A stretch of 5,731 nt of DNA from the NCBI GenBank assembly GCA_025351125.1, contig JANXWN010000275.1, positions 1 to 5,731 on the forward strand. Reading direction: 5' to 3'. The stretch comes from Caulobacteraceae bacterium. Lineage in GTDB: Bacteria > Pseudomonadota > Alphaproteobacteria > Caulobacterales > Caulobacteraceae. Position numbers and translations under genes: made by a program. The notes under the pieces are model-generated. The model saw only the letters and a list, made by a program, of their open reading frames with translations. It was not told the origin of the DNA and made no database searches. This document shows, in pieces, positions 1-5,731 of the stretch; positions within the stretch are counted from its first letter, which is position 1; the number at the start of each line of letters is the position of its first letter.

Positions 1-504
1 CTCCGCGCCCGGTTCGATGAAATCGACTGGGCGCGCCGCCGGCTCCATATCGGCAAAGCGAAGGCGGGCAGCCGGGAGCAGCCTCTAACGCCCGCCCTTG
101 TGGCCATACTGCGAAAAGAGCGTGAGCAGCGGGTGGATCAGGTCGGCTTCGTGTTCCAGCCGCGCCGGCCTGTAAAACACGATGCGGGGTGGCGGCGCAC
201 CATGCGGAGATCATTTCGGCGCGCTGTCGTCCAGGTGGGTCTAGACCCCGCGAAGATCACGCCGTACGTCATGCGTCATACGGCGATCACGCGGCTTGTC
301 GAGGCCGGGATTGATCTCCCGACCATTCAGCGGATAAGCGGCCATAAGACCCTCACGATGGTGCTACGCTACGCGCACGTTTCGAGCACTCATGTCGACG
401 CGGCCATGGCGACGCTCGACAGAACAATTCCCGAACCTTGTCCCCAAAATCGGAACGCGCCAGAAACACCAGTTACACAGGAATTCCACCAGCGCGAGGC
501 GTGA
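1..504 (+). CDS. Tyrosine recombinase / phage-type integrase, C-terminal part (5' end outside window)
   Basis: The reading frame is open from base 1 to the TGA at 502-504 (167 codons visible), so this is the C-terminal catalytic region of a longer protein. The product would cut and rejoin DNA at att sites through a tyrosine-DNA intermediate. Visible motifs of the family are the strand segment with the conserved Lys (KAKAGSREQPL, about 55-87), the box II Arg in YVMRHTAITRL (Arg codon 274-276), the GHK histidine (343-345) and the nucleophilic Tyr in LRYAHV (370-372). The box I Arg must lie just before the window. The first residue of the H-x-x-R motif is Tyr (265-267) rather than His, a change tolerated in many phage-type integrases. 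The tail after the Tyr is about 44 residues, polar and non-conserved. The gene points at the 3' end of a tRNA-Cys 36 bp away, which suggests an integrase for an element inserted in that tRNA rather than a housekeeping XerC/D. An in-frame GTG at 100 is internal, not the start. Confidence 0.9.
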   Translation, partial: LRARFDEIDWARRRLHIGKAKAGSREQPLTPALVAILRKEREQRVDQVGFVFQPRRPVKHDAGWRRTMRRSFRRAVVQVGLDPAKITPYVMRHTAITRLVEAGIDLPTIQRISGHKTLTMVLRYAHVSSTHVDAAMATLDRTIPEPCPQNRNAPETPVTQEFHQREA

Positions 505-540
505 GCCGTCGACGAAGTCGCAAAATCTTTGAGATTACAA

Positions 541-585
541 TGGAGGCCTGGCCGAGATTCGAACTCGGGTACACGGATTTGCAGT
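541..585. other. Candidate integrative-element attachment site (3' half of tRNA-Cys)
   Basis: This is the 3' half of the tRNA-Cys gene, from the anticodon loop to the CCA end, and it faces the integrase gene. Tyrosine integrases commonly recombine within the anticodon or T-arm to 3'-end segment of a tRNA gene, and the element's own copy restores the gene. The tRNA is intact here and the integrase lies just beyond its 3' end, as expected at such a junction. The matching direct repeat would be at the far end of the element, left of the window, so the exact core cannot be set from this sequence. The site is inferred from context only. Confidence 0.4.
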
Positions 586-614
586 CCGCTGCGTAACCAC
601 TCCGCCACCAGGCC
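541..614 (-). tRNA. tRNA-Cys (anticodon GCA), CCA encoded
   Basis: Read on the minus strand, the gene folds as a complete cloverleaf. The 7-bp acceptor stem is GGCCTGG (608-614) with CCAGGCC (545-551). The D stem is GCG/CGC. The anticodon stem GCGGA/TCCGT closes on the loop CTGCAAA, with anticodon GCA at 580-582. The T stem CCGAG/CTCGG carries the loop TTCGAAT. The discriminator base is U (544), the main identity element for cysteinyl-tRNA synthetase, and CCA is encoded at 541-543. A poor promoter candidate lies upstream on the same strand (TTGCTT at 657-662, 17 bp, TAGCCA at 634-639). Just past the 3' end a 5-bp AT-rich hairpin (524-536, AATCT/AGATT) followed by T residues on the minus strand could be a weak terminator. 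The tRNA lies downstream of the SLOG-membrane gene on the same strand, 143 bp from its stop. Confidence 0.97.
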
Positions 615-693
615 CCTTTTTCAAGGGAGGCGATGGCTAGCAGATGGGACGGGCGCAAGCAATCCGTGGCAAAGCGGGCGCATCATCCGCCAT

Positions 694-709
694 CCGCCGG
701 CGTCGGCGG
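694..709. other. GC-rich hairpin downstream of the SLOG-membrane gene
   Basis: A perfect 6-bp inverted repeat (CCGCCG / CGGCGG) with a 4-base loop lies about 50 bp past the stop codon of the minus-strand gene and 80 bp before the tRNA-Cys. It could slow or end transcription from that gene, but no T tract follows it on either strand, so a classical intrinsic terminator is not supported. The rest of 615-757 shows no gene. Confidence 0.25.
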
Positions 710-757
710 CGGGCCGCGCCAAGCGCAGCGTTATCTCTACACACGGCGTCACCGCGC

Positions 758-2536
758 CTACCCCGGGAGCGACAGGGGCCTAGCATGATAGGTTTGCCGC
801 CACCGCGCCAGATCCGCCGTTAGCAAGTCCACCGCGCGACGCACGCGACGACTGAGCGTATCGAATGACAGTTCGTCTTCGGCAATCACGCGATTGAGCG
901 CCGCCAAATGATGCGCCAAGGTCTCTGAGCGTTCGGCGATGCCGGCAAAATCGCCTTGCATTCTGATCCCGTAGATAGCCGCGCCGAGGGCCGGCAAAGC
1001 CCCGCTGGCGATGGTGACGCTGATAACCACGCGGTGCGCCACGTTTTCGAGATGGCCGCCAAGACCCATTTTAAACACCGCCTCAAAACCGAGGAACCCG
1101 ACACAAATTCCGGCGGTCAAAGCGAACAACACAGTTCCCATCAGGTGCAGACGATGCTCAAGTCGGTGCATCCGGCGCGCATCGGCATTCAGGTACCGCA
1201 ATTGCCCGTCAATCAACGCGATCAAAGCGGCGCGCACCGCCGAGAGATAGGCGTCATCCACGCGCACGGAGGGCAAACCCAAGTTTCGCGCGGTCGCCCT
1301 GACCGTGCGTCCGACCCACGGCGGCTCGCTGTCGGCCCCGACACGCAAGGCCAAATCACCCAATTGCGCGCTGATCGCCAGACATCGCAAACGTTCGGCC
1401 AAGTGCCGATAGTCGAGCCAGCGTTCATGCCAAGCGACGCGATGAGCCGTGCGCGTCAGCATCAAAATGGCGCCGATCGCGGCTAGTTCCAACACAATCA
1501 AAACGGGTTTGGCCTGCGGAATCGCCAGACCGGTCAGCGATAAAGCCACCGCCAGGGCGGCCAGACCAAAATTGATTACATAGCCGCTTCGAAACAATTG
1601 CCCAATGTGGCCGGCCAGGACGTCCGCTTTCGCAAAACGCGGCGCCAGATTGTCCCGCGCGCGACGGGCAAATTCGACGGCGCGATCGGCGATGCCTGCA
1701 ACAGCAGCCGCCACGGGCTGTTCGGCGTCCGCCACGTCAGCGATGCGGGCGTCGGACCGTCGCGGTCGCCGAACGCCCATGACAGCCAGCAGCAACGGAA
1801 ACGCGAGGGCTAAACTGAAGCGCGGAAGGGGCGCGTCGGAATAAAACTGTCGCATGGCCGGACCGTCCGCTCGTTCGACCCGGCCCAGCAGGGCCGACGC
1901 CACCCTCGGAAGGGCCTCGAGACCACTACGGGGCACGGTGTCCAGCGTCTGTTGGCCCAAATCATGCGCCTCCAAGCCGTCCCACAGCAGGGTCGGCGCC
2001 ACCACCCCAGCGGGATCGATCAGGACCACGGGCACGTCCTGCATCACCGCTTCGGCGACGATCTGCCCGGTGCCGCCGCGGCCCAGCGAAGGTCCGCGGT
2101 CCCATACCGCGAGCAGGATATCGCACTGGCCCAAAACCACTCGCCCTGCCCGTTCATAGGCGTGCGGATCGCTGCGCCGCGCGCGGTCGGCCGGCAGTTC
2201 GAAGACCGCCCGCGCGGCGTCCAACCGCTGCCGATAAGCGGCCTGAGAGTCGGGGTCCGGAAAATCCGCCGCATAATCGTCGCGCGCGAACGGCAAGACG
2301 CAATCGAGCGTCCAACCGCGGGCGCGTGCTAAATCGGCCGCCAGACTGTCGGCCCCCTCGGCCAAGGCGCTGATCAAGCGCAAGTCGGCATCCGGCTCCA
2401 GTTCTCGGGTAGCGGCGGCCACGGCGTCCAACACTTGCGCCACCGTCGCGGTGATCGCCGACAGATTGGTGTGCCCGAGCCTCTCCGGTCTATGCCCGGT
2501 CACTCCGATCGACAGTGTCTCGCGCAGCAACGCCAT
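758..2536 (-). CDS. SLOG-like nucleotide-binding domain fused to a four-helix membrane region (SLATT-like putative effector)
   Basis: The 592-residue product has a Rossmann-type N-terminal domain with SLOG/DUF2493-like signatures: GVTGHRP (11-17), ALAEGADSLAADLA (57-70), LPFARDDYAADF (81-92) and AVWDRGPSLGRGGTGQIVAEA (143-163), the last a glycine-rich ligand-binding loop. The C-terminal half has two hydrophobic hairpins (about 319-338 with 343-360, and 463-484 with 502-524). Each is followed by a charged helix with an AER...LA pattern (380-387 and 534-541). A shorter hydrophobic stretch at 240-254 may be membrane-associated. From what is known of SLOG and SLATT proteins, the likely role is sensing a nucleotide or nucleotide-derived ligand in the cytoplasm and acting at the inner membrane, possibly as a pore-forming effector. 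Ligand and effect are inferred. I chose the ATG at 2536: it lies just before the first strand, follows a GAGGGGG run, and leaves a promoter-like sequence upstream. The ATG at 2641 would add 35 unconserved residues and contain that promoter. The gene is monocistronic and divergent from the PCMT-family gene. Confidence 0.8.
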   Translation of the reverse strand: MALLRETLSIGVTGHRPERLGHTNLSAITATVAQVLDAVAAATRELEPDADLRLISALAEGADSLAADLARARGWTLDCVLPFARDDYAADFPDPDSQAAYRQRLDAARAVFELPADRARRSDPHAYERAGRVVLGQCDILLAVWDRGPSLGRGGTGQIVAEAVMQDVPVVLIDPAGVVAPTLLWDGLEAHDLGQQTLDTVPRSGLEALPRVASALLGRVERADGPAMRQFYSDAPLPRFSLALAFPLLLAVMGVRRPRRSDARIADVADAEQPVAAAVAGIADRAVEFARRARDNLAPRFAKADVLAGHIGQLFRSGYVINFGLAALAVALSLTGLAIPQAKPVLIVLELAAIGAILMLTRTAHRVAWHERWLDYRHLAERLRCLAISAQLGDLALRVGADSEPPWVGRTVRATARNLGLPSVRVDDAYLSAVRAALIALIDGQLRYLNADARRMHRLEHRLHLMGTVLFALTAGICVGFLGFEAVFKMGLGGHLENVAHRVVISVTIASGALPALGAAIYGIRMQGDFAGIAERSETLAHHLAALNRVIAEDELSFDTLSRRVRRAVDLLTADLARWRQTYHARPLSLPG

Positions 2537-2585
2537 CCCCCTCACGCTCGCCCGATGCTTAAAGCGTTTTGTGCAAATGCGCCTT

Positions 2586-2615
2586 AGTAAAATCGGCGCT
2601 TGATCGACGCGGCAA
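2586..2615 (-). promoter_or_regulatory. Candidate promoter for the SLOG-membrane gene
   Basis: On the minus strand TTGCCG (2610-2615) and TTTACT (2586-2591) are separated by 18 bp, each matching four of six bases of the sigma-70 consensus. Transcription would begin near 2580, giving a leader of about 45 bases to the ATG at 2536. The site supports the shorter start choice. It is a consensus match only. Confidence 0.25.
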
Positions 2616-2644
2616 TTGCTTAGGAGGCTTTCGGCGGCCATAAC
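2616..2644 (+). promoter_or_regulatory. Candidate promoter for the PCMT-family gene
   Basis: TTGCTT (2616-2621) and CATAAC (2639-2644) are 17 bp apart on the plus strand, upstream of the ATG at 2682. The match is weak (3/6 and 4/6). The -35-like box abuts that of the divergent candidate promoter, so the two would compete for polymerase or share a regulator if both are real. Confidence 0.2.
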
Positions 2645-2681
2645 TGAAACGTACGCCGAAGGGCTTTTTGCGGGTGACAGG

Positions 2682-3251
2682 ATGAGCGCCGATTTCGCCG
2701 CCGCGCGGAATATTATGGTGGACAGTCAGGTTCGCCCCAGCGACGTGCCGGATTTGGCCGTGCAGGACGCCATGCGCCACGTGGCGCGCGAATCTGTGTT
2801 GCCCGCGGAAAAACGGGCCCTCGCCTACGCCGACGCGGAGGTGGAATATGCGCCGGGCCGGTGGTTGCTGAAGCCCCGCGATGTGGCCAAACTGTTGCAA
2901 GCTTTGCACCCCCGCGCCGGCGAAACCGCGCTGGCCATCGCCGCGCCCTATGCCGCCGCCGTGCTGACGGCGATGGGTCTCTCAGTCACGACGCGCGACG
3001 CCGCGGATACGTCACCGTTCGACGGTGTTTATGATTTGATGATTTGTGAGGGCGCCATAACGACGACGCCCGCCGCGTGGCGTTCCGCCTTAAGGCCAAA
3101 CGGAAGGATGGCCGTCGTGGAGCGCAATGGCCCGGTCGGGCACGCGGTTCTTTACGTCCGGACGGGGGACGGCGCCGGGTCGCGCCTATTGTTTGACTGT
3201 ACTCCACTGATGATGGGCGGATTCGCGCCGGCGGCCGAATTTACGTTCTGA
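2682..3251 (+). CDS. Protein-L-isoaspartate O-methyltransferase family protein, shortened and lacking the SAM-binding loop
   Basis: The product is 189 residues against roughly 210-220 for the family. Family features are the N-terminal MVDSQVRPSDVPD (12-24), GRWLLKPRDVAKLLQAL (59-75), strand and loop LMICEGA (119-125), LRPNGRMAVV (138-146) followed by GPVG (150-153), and a C-terminal LFD...P...GF...A.F.F tail. Active family members transfer methyl from S-adenosylmethionine to isoaspartyl residues in damaged proteins. Here the motif I region (about 84-97, LAIAAPYAAAVLTA) has no glycine and no acidic residue, where E/D-x-G-x-G-x-G is expected. The segment between it and LMICEGA is about 30 residues too short, removing the strand that normally ends in the ribose-binding acidic residue. 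SAM binding is therefore doubtful. I chose the ATG at 2682, which begins a typical MSADFAAARNIMVDSQVR start; the preceding sequence has only a weak ribosome site (GGGTGACAGG). The frame is open back to a TTG at 2616, but those residues are not family-like. The gene precedes popZ, as in other alphaproteobacteria. Confidence 0.8.
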   Translation: MSADFAAARNIMVDSQVRPSDVPDLAVQDAMRHVARESVLPAEKRALAYADAEVEYAPGRWLLKPRDVAKLLQALHPRAGETALAIAAPYAAAVLTAMGLSVTTRDAADTSPFDGVYDLMICEGAITTTPAAWRSALRPNGRMAVVERNGPVGHAVLYVRTGDGAGSRLLFDCTPLMMGGFAPAAEFTF

Positions 3252-3291
3252 CCTCAAGCGCCGGTTAAAAGACCGCCAACCGTTATGAAAA

Positions 3292-3320
3292 TTGCGGGAT
3301 TTAATTTTGACGCGTATCAA
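3292..3320 (+). promoter_or_regulatory. Candidate promoter for popZ
   Basis: TTGCGG (3292-3297) and TATCAA (3315-3320), 17 bp apart, lie 62 bp before the popZ ATG in the 131-bp gap after the PCMT-family gene. The match is partial. No strong terminator separates the two genes, only a 5-bp CGGTT/AACCG pair at 3262-3282, so read-through from upstream is also possible. Confidence 0.2.
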
Positions 3321-3382
3321 CGGACTTTGGCGTCAGATCGTGAAATTTTGCCGCCCACCGATTGCCGCCCAGAGATCGAAAC

Positions 3383-3946
3383 ATGTCAGAGCCGACGCCT
3401 CCCGAACAAGGCTTGGATGAAATCCTCGCCTCTATCCGCAAGATCATTTCCGAGGACGAACCCACGGCTGCGTCCGAGCGGACCGCTACATCGATCGAAC
3501 CGCTGGTCCTCACGAATCGTGTAACGCCAAAGCCGATCGTCGCTTCGTCAGGCCTTCCTGTCGTTGAAGCGCGCGACAATAACGTCCGGGGCGCCCCAAT
3601 GACCGAAACATCCTTTCACGAGACGCCGCCCGCCGCCCCTATTGAGGAGACCCGCATCATGGACACGCCACCACCGCCGGCGCACGCGCCGGACCACCCG
3701 ATTATCGACGAAGCAACCGCCACCGGCGCTGCATCTTCGTTAGACAAATTGTCCGACGTGGTGCGCGGAAACCACACGCCGCCGCCACCGATCCACCTAC
3801 CGCCGGAAGGTCGTACTTTGGAGGACCTCGCGCGCGACATGTTGCAGCCGATGTTGAAGGCTTGGCTCGACGAGCATTTGCCCGCCATTGTCGAGGCCCG
3901 CGTAGACGAAGAAGTGGAGCGGATCGCGCGGCGGCGGGTGCGTTAG
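3383..3946 (+). CDS. popZ: PopZ, polar organizing protein (DUF2497 family)
   Basis: This 187-residue protein has the three-part PopZ layout. The N-terminal amphipathic helix is LDEILASIRKIISEDE (11-26), known in Caulobacter to bind ParB and other client proteins. The middle (about 27-142) is acidic and proline-rich with runs such as TPPPP (95-99) and TPPPPIHLPP (132-141), expected to be disordered. The C-terminal oligomerisation helices (145-187) contain LEDLARDMLQPMLKAWLDEH and end in VEARVDEEVERIARR, the part that drives self-assembly. PopZ forms a cytoplasmic matrix at the cell pole that anchors the chromosome origin and recruits cell-cycle regulators. Caulobacter PopZ is 177 residues, so the length is normal. 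The ATG at 3383 follows a weak AGAGA ribosome site and gives the standard MS...DEILASIR start; an in-frame TTG at 3362 is less likely. The gene lies 206 bp before valS, a conserved pairing in Alphaproteobacteria. Confidence 0.93.
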   Translation: MSEPTPPEQGLDEILASIRKIISEDEPTAASERTATSIEPLVLTNRVTPKPIVASSGLPVVEARDNNVRGAPMTETSFHETPPAAPIEETRIMDTPPPPAHAPDHPIIDEATATGAASSLDKLSDVVRGNHTPPPPIHLPPEGRTLEDLARDMLQPMLKAWLDEHLPAIVEARVDEEVERIARRRVR

Positions 3947-4004
3947 CGCGGTTCGAAAGCCTCACACCCCTCGGGTGCGCCAACCGCCCTAATGTCCGCG
4001 CGCG

Positions 4005-4027
4005 CTTGAAGCGCGTTGCGCCTCAAG
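4005..4027. repeat. Short hairpin after popZ
   Basis: CTTGA (4005-4009) pairs with TCAAG (4023-4027) and GCGC (4011-4014) with GCGC (4018-4021) around a GTT loop, giving a 9-bp stem with one A/C mismatch. A smaller CACCC/GGGTG hairpin lies at 3965-3977. Either could shape the 3' end of the popZ transcript, but neither has a T tract, so I do not call an intrinsic terminator. Confidence 0.4.
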
Positions 4028-4073
4028 AGCCTGATGTGTTTACACGGAACAGCTGTAAACGCTGAATCAGGCT
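4028..4073. repeat. Compound inverted repeat (first REP-like element)
   Basis: The outer arms AGCCTGAT (4028-4035) and ATCAGGCT (4066-4073) are perfectly complementary. The inner arms GTTTACA (4038-4044) and TGTAAAC (4054-4060) are also perfect, around a 9-base loop. Together they form a long interrupted hairpin that shows no coding potential. The nested design resembles the next element, suggesting dispersed palindromic repeats of a REP/BIME-like kind. Family membership cannot be tested within one window. Confidence 0.65.
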
Positions 4074-4088
4074 TTACACTTTTGCATT

Positions 4089-4139
4089 TAGAGCAGGATT
4101 CAGATTTTAGACGGTTCCGTCTAACATCATCCTGCTCTA
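4089..4139. repeat. Compound inverted repeat (second REP-like element), abutting the valS start
   Basis: The outer arms TAGAGCAGGAT (4089-4099) and ATCCTGCTCTA (4129-4139) are a perfect 11-bp inverted repeat. GAT/ATC (4103-4105 with 4126-4128) and the 8-bp TTAGACGG/CCGTCTAA (4107-4114 with 4117-4124) continue the stem to a 2-base loop. As I recall, similar intergenic palindromes with AGAGCAGGAT arms occur many times in alphaproteobacterial genomes. The element ends 13 bp before the valS ATG, so its RNA form would lie in the valS leader. Confidence 0.75.
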
Positions 4140-4152
4140 GCGACATCTGACC

Positions 4153-5731
4153 ATGCTCGACAAGACCTTCGATCCCAAGACTGCCGAACCTCGGTTGTAT
4201 CAGGCGTGGCAAGACGCCGGCGCCTTCGCCCCGATCGACGATCCCACCGCGCCAACTTTTACCATGGTGATCCCCCCGCCCAACGTCACGGGCTCGCTGC
4301 ACATCGGCCACGCGCTGAACAACACTTTGCAGGATGTCCTGACCCGCTTTGCACGCATGCGTGGAATGGCGGCGCTATGGCTGCCGGGCACCGATCACGC
4401 CGGCATAGCCACGCAAATGGTGGTGGAGCGCCAACTCGCCGCGGAAGGCAATATCGGCCGGCGCGATCTGGGCCGCGACGCCTTTGTCGAGCGCATATGG
4501 CAATGGAAAGCGCAAAGCGGCGGCGCTATCGTCAACCAGTTGCGGCGCCTGGGCGCGTCGTGCGACTGGAGCCGCGAGCGTTTCACCCTCGACGAAGGCC
4601 TGTCGGCGGCGGTGCGCAAGGTGTTCGTCACCCTGCATAAGCAAAAGCTGATCTATCGCGACAAACGCTTGGTCAACTGGGACCCGCATTTCCAGACCGC
4701 CATTTCCGATTTGGAGGTCGAGCAGCGCGAGGTCGACGGGCACTATTGGCATCTGGCCTATCCGCTGGAGGATGGCTCGGGTGAAGTGGTCGTCGCCACC
4801 ACCCGGCCCGAAACCATGCTCGGCGACACTGCCGTCGCCGTGCATCCGACCGATCCGCGCTACACCCACCTGATCGGCAAGTGCGTGCGCCTGCCCGTTG
4901 TCGGCCGGCCGATCCCGATCATCGCCGACGATTATGCCGATCCGGAAAAAGGCTCCGGCGCGGTGAAGATCACCCCGGCGCACGACTTCAACGATTTTCG
5001 CGTCGGCCAGAAGCACAAGCTGCCGATGGTCAATATTTTCGACCCATTCGCGCGGGTGAACGACAACGCTCCGCTGGACTATCGCGGCCTCGACCGCTTC
5101 GCGGCGCGCAAAAAAATCGTCGCTGCGTTCGAGGACTTGGGTCTGCTGCGCGGGATCGAGCCGACCCGTCACGCCGTGCCGCACGGCGACCGCTCCGGCG
5201 TGGTGGTCGAGCCGTACCTGACCGACCAATGGTATGTCGACGCCAAGACCTTGGCCGGGCCCGCCATCGCGGCGGTGGAAAACGGCGACACCGTGTTCGA
5301 GCCGCGCAACTGGGAAAAGACCTATTTCGAGTGGATGCGCAACATCGAGCCTTGGTGTATATCGCGCCAGTTGTGGTGGGGCCACCGCATCCCCGCTTGG
5401 TATGGCCCGGACGGACGGATTTTCGTCGCCGAAACGCAAAGCGAGGCGGCCGCCGCCGCGCGCGAGCACTACGGCCGCGACGAGGCGCTGCGCCAAGACG
5501 AAGATGTGCTCGACACCTGGTTCTCCTCGGCCCTGTGGCCGTTTTCCACCCTCGGCTGGCCGGAAGAGACCGACGATTTGGCGCGGTTCTACCCCACCCA
5601 TACCCTGGTCACCGGCTTTGACATCATCTTCTTCTGGGTCGCCCGGATGATGATGCTTGGCTTACACTTTACCGGCCAGGCGCCGTTCAAGCGGGTGTTC
5701 ATCAACGCCCTGATCCGCGACGCGGCGGGCG
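4153..5731 (+). CDS. valS: Valyl-tRNA synthetase, N-terminal 526 codons (3' end outside window)
   Basis: This class I aminoacyl-tRNA synthetase joins valine to tRNA-Val in the cytoplasm and hydrolyses mischarged Thr-tRNA. The start [19 protein letters not shown] is typical. The ATP-binding HIGH motif is at residues 50-53 within [17 protein letters not shown]. The CP1 editing domain carries TTRPET (216-221) and [15 protein letters not shown] (267-281), with the conserved aspartates. [16 protein letters not shown] (399-414), [10 protein letters not shown] (454-463) and [13 protein letters not shown] (about 487-499) follow in the expected order. The KMSKS loop, anticodon-binding domain and C-terminal coiled coil would lie beyond the window; the frame runs open to the last base just before the usual KMSKS position. 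No clear ribosome binding site precedes the ATG at 4153 (the upstream bases are CGACATCTGACC), and a palindromic repeat ends 13 bp upstream. No frame disruption or missing motif is seen. Confidence 0.97.
   Translation, partial: MLDKTFDPKTAEPRLYQAWQDAGAFAPIDDPTAPTFTMVIPPPNVTGSLHIGHALNNTLQDVLTRFARMRGMAALWLPGTDHAGIATQMVVERQLAAEGNIGRRDLGRDAFVERIWQWKAQSGGAIVNQLRRLGASCDWSRERFTLDEGLSAAVRKVFVTLHKQKLIYRDKRLVNWDPHFQTAISDLEVEQREVDGHYWHLAYPLEDGSGEVVVATTRPETMLGDTAVAVHPTDPRYTHLIGKCVRLPVVGRPIPIIADDYADPEKGSGAVKITPAHDFNDFRVGQKHKLPMVNIFDPFARVNDNAPLDYRGLDRFAARKKIVAAFEDLGLLRGIEPTRHAVPHGDRSGVVVEPYLTDQWYVDAKTLAGPAIAAVENGDTVFEPRNWEKTYFEWMRNIEPWCISRQLWWGHRIPAWYGPDGRIFVAETQSEAAAAAREHYGRDEALRQDEDVLDTWFSSALWPFSTLGWPEETDDLARFYPTHTLVTGFDIIFFWVARMMMLGLHFTGQAPFKRVFINALIRDAAG

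Noticed and set aside
529..783. Open frame of 84 codons on the plus strand across the tRNA-Cys
   Set aside because: It spans the antisense strand of an intact tRNA gene and has no protein-family signature.
956..1486. Open frame of 176 codons on the plus strand inside the SLOG-membrane gene
   Set aside because: It lies antisense to a gene with clear domain signatures, and its translation is low-complexity and unlike any family.
2622..2627. Perfect AGGAGG on the plus strand
   Set aside because: No ATG, GTG or TTG lies at a suitable distance, and the PCMT-family start is about 55 bp further on, so it is probably chance.
2537..2641. Longer N-terminus for the SLOG-membrane protein from the ATG at 2641
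   Set aside because: The extra 35 residues show no conserved pattern, contain a promoter-like sequence, and would overlap the divergent gene's upstream region.
3285..3524. Open frame of 79 codons starting in the gap before popZ
   Set aside because: It runs into popZ in another frame, has no ribosome site or recognisable motif, and is not a TolC remnant.
3965..4027. Possible intrinsic terminator after popZ
   Set aside because: The hairpins are short and no T-rich tract follows them, so a Rho-independent terminator is not supported.
4375..5601. A 408-codon open frame on the minus strand opposite valS
   Set aside because: It is fully antisense to an intact, well-conserved valS frame in GC-rich DNA, where such long shadows are common, and its translation matches no family I know.
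4881..5621. Arg-rich 246-codon open frame on the plus strand within valS
   Set aside because: It overlaps the valS frame and has the extreme arginine content typical of a shifted frame in GC-rich DNA.

Overview
The window most likely comes from an alphaproteobacterium with a GC-rich chromosome. The main reason is a recognisable PopZ (DUF2497 family, essentially confined to Alphaproteobacteria) directly upstream of valS, preceded by a protein-L-isoaspartate methyltransferase-family gene. From memory, this neighbourhood is conserved in Caulobacter, rhizobia and Rhodospirillales. The genus cannot be read from the sequence.

Layout, left to right. (1) Positions 1-504 hold the C-terminal part of a tyrosine recombinase (phage-type integrase), reading rightward and cut by the window start. 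(2) Positions 541-614 hold an intact tRNA-Cys(GCA) on the minus strand, with encoded CCA. Its 3' end faces the integrase, 36 bp from the integrase stop codon. This is the arrangement expected at the end of an integrative element inserted in the 3' end of a tRNA gene; the element would lie to the left. (3) Positions 758-2536, minus strand, encode a 592-residue fusion of an N-terminal SLOG-like nucleotide-binding Rossmann domain and a C-terminal part with two transmembrane hairpins, each followed by a similar amphipathic helix (SLATT-like). Such architectures are linked to nucleotide-centred conflict or signalling systems. This is the most interesting gene in the window. (4) A divergent control region at about 2537-2681 separates it from the rightward run. 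(5) The rightward genes are a shortened, degenerate PCMT-family protein (2682-3251), PopZ (3383-3946) and the first 526 codons of valyl-tRNA synthetase (4153 to the window end).

Two features of the rightward run are unusual. The PCMT-family protein has lost the glycine-rich SAM-binding loop and is shorter than normal. The tolC-type gene that I recall between pcm and popZ in related genomes is absent, leaving about 130 bp. In addition, three inverted repeats lie in the 206 bp between popZ and valS. The last two are long compound hairpins resembling dispersed REP/BIME-like repeats, and the last ends 13 bp before the valS start codon.

The right half is core chromosome (polarity, translation). 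The left edge is an integration hotspot. The SLOG-membrane gene sits between them on the 5' side of the tRNA, so it is outside the element suggested by the integrase unless an older insertion brought it in.
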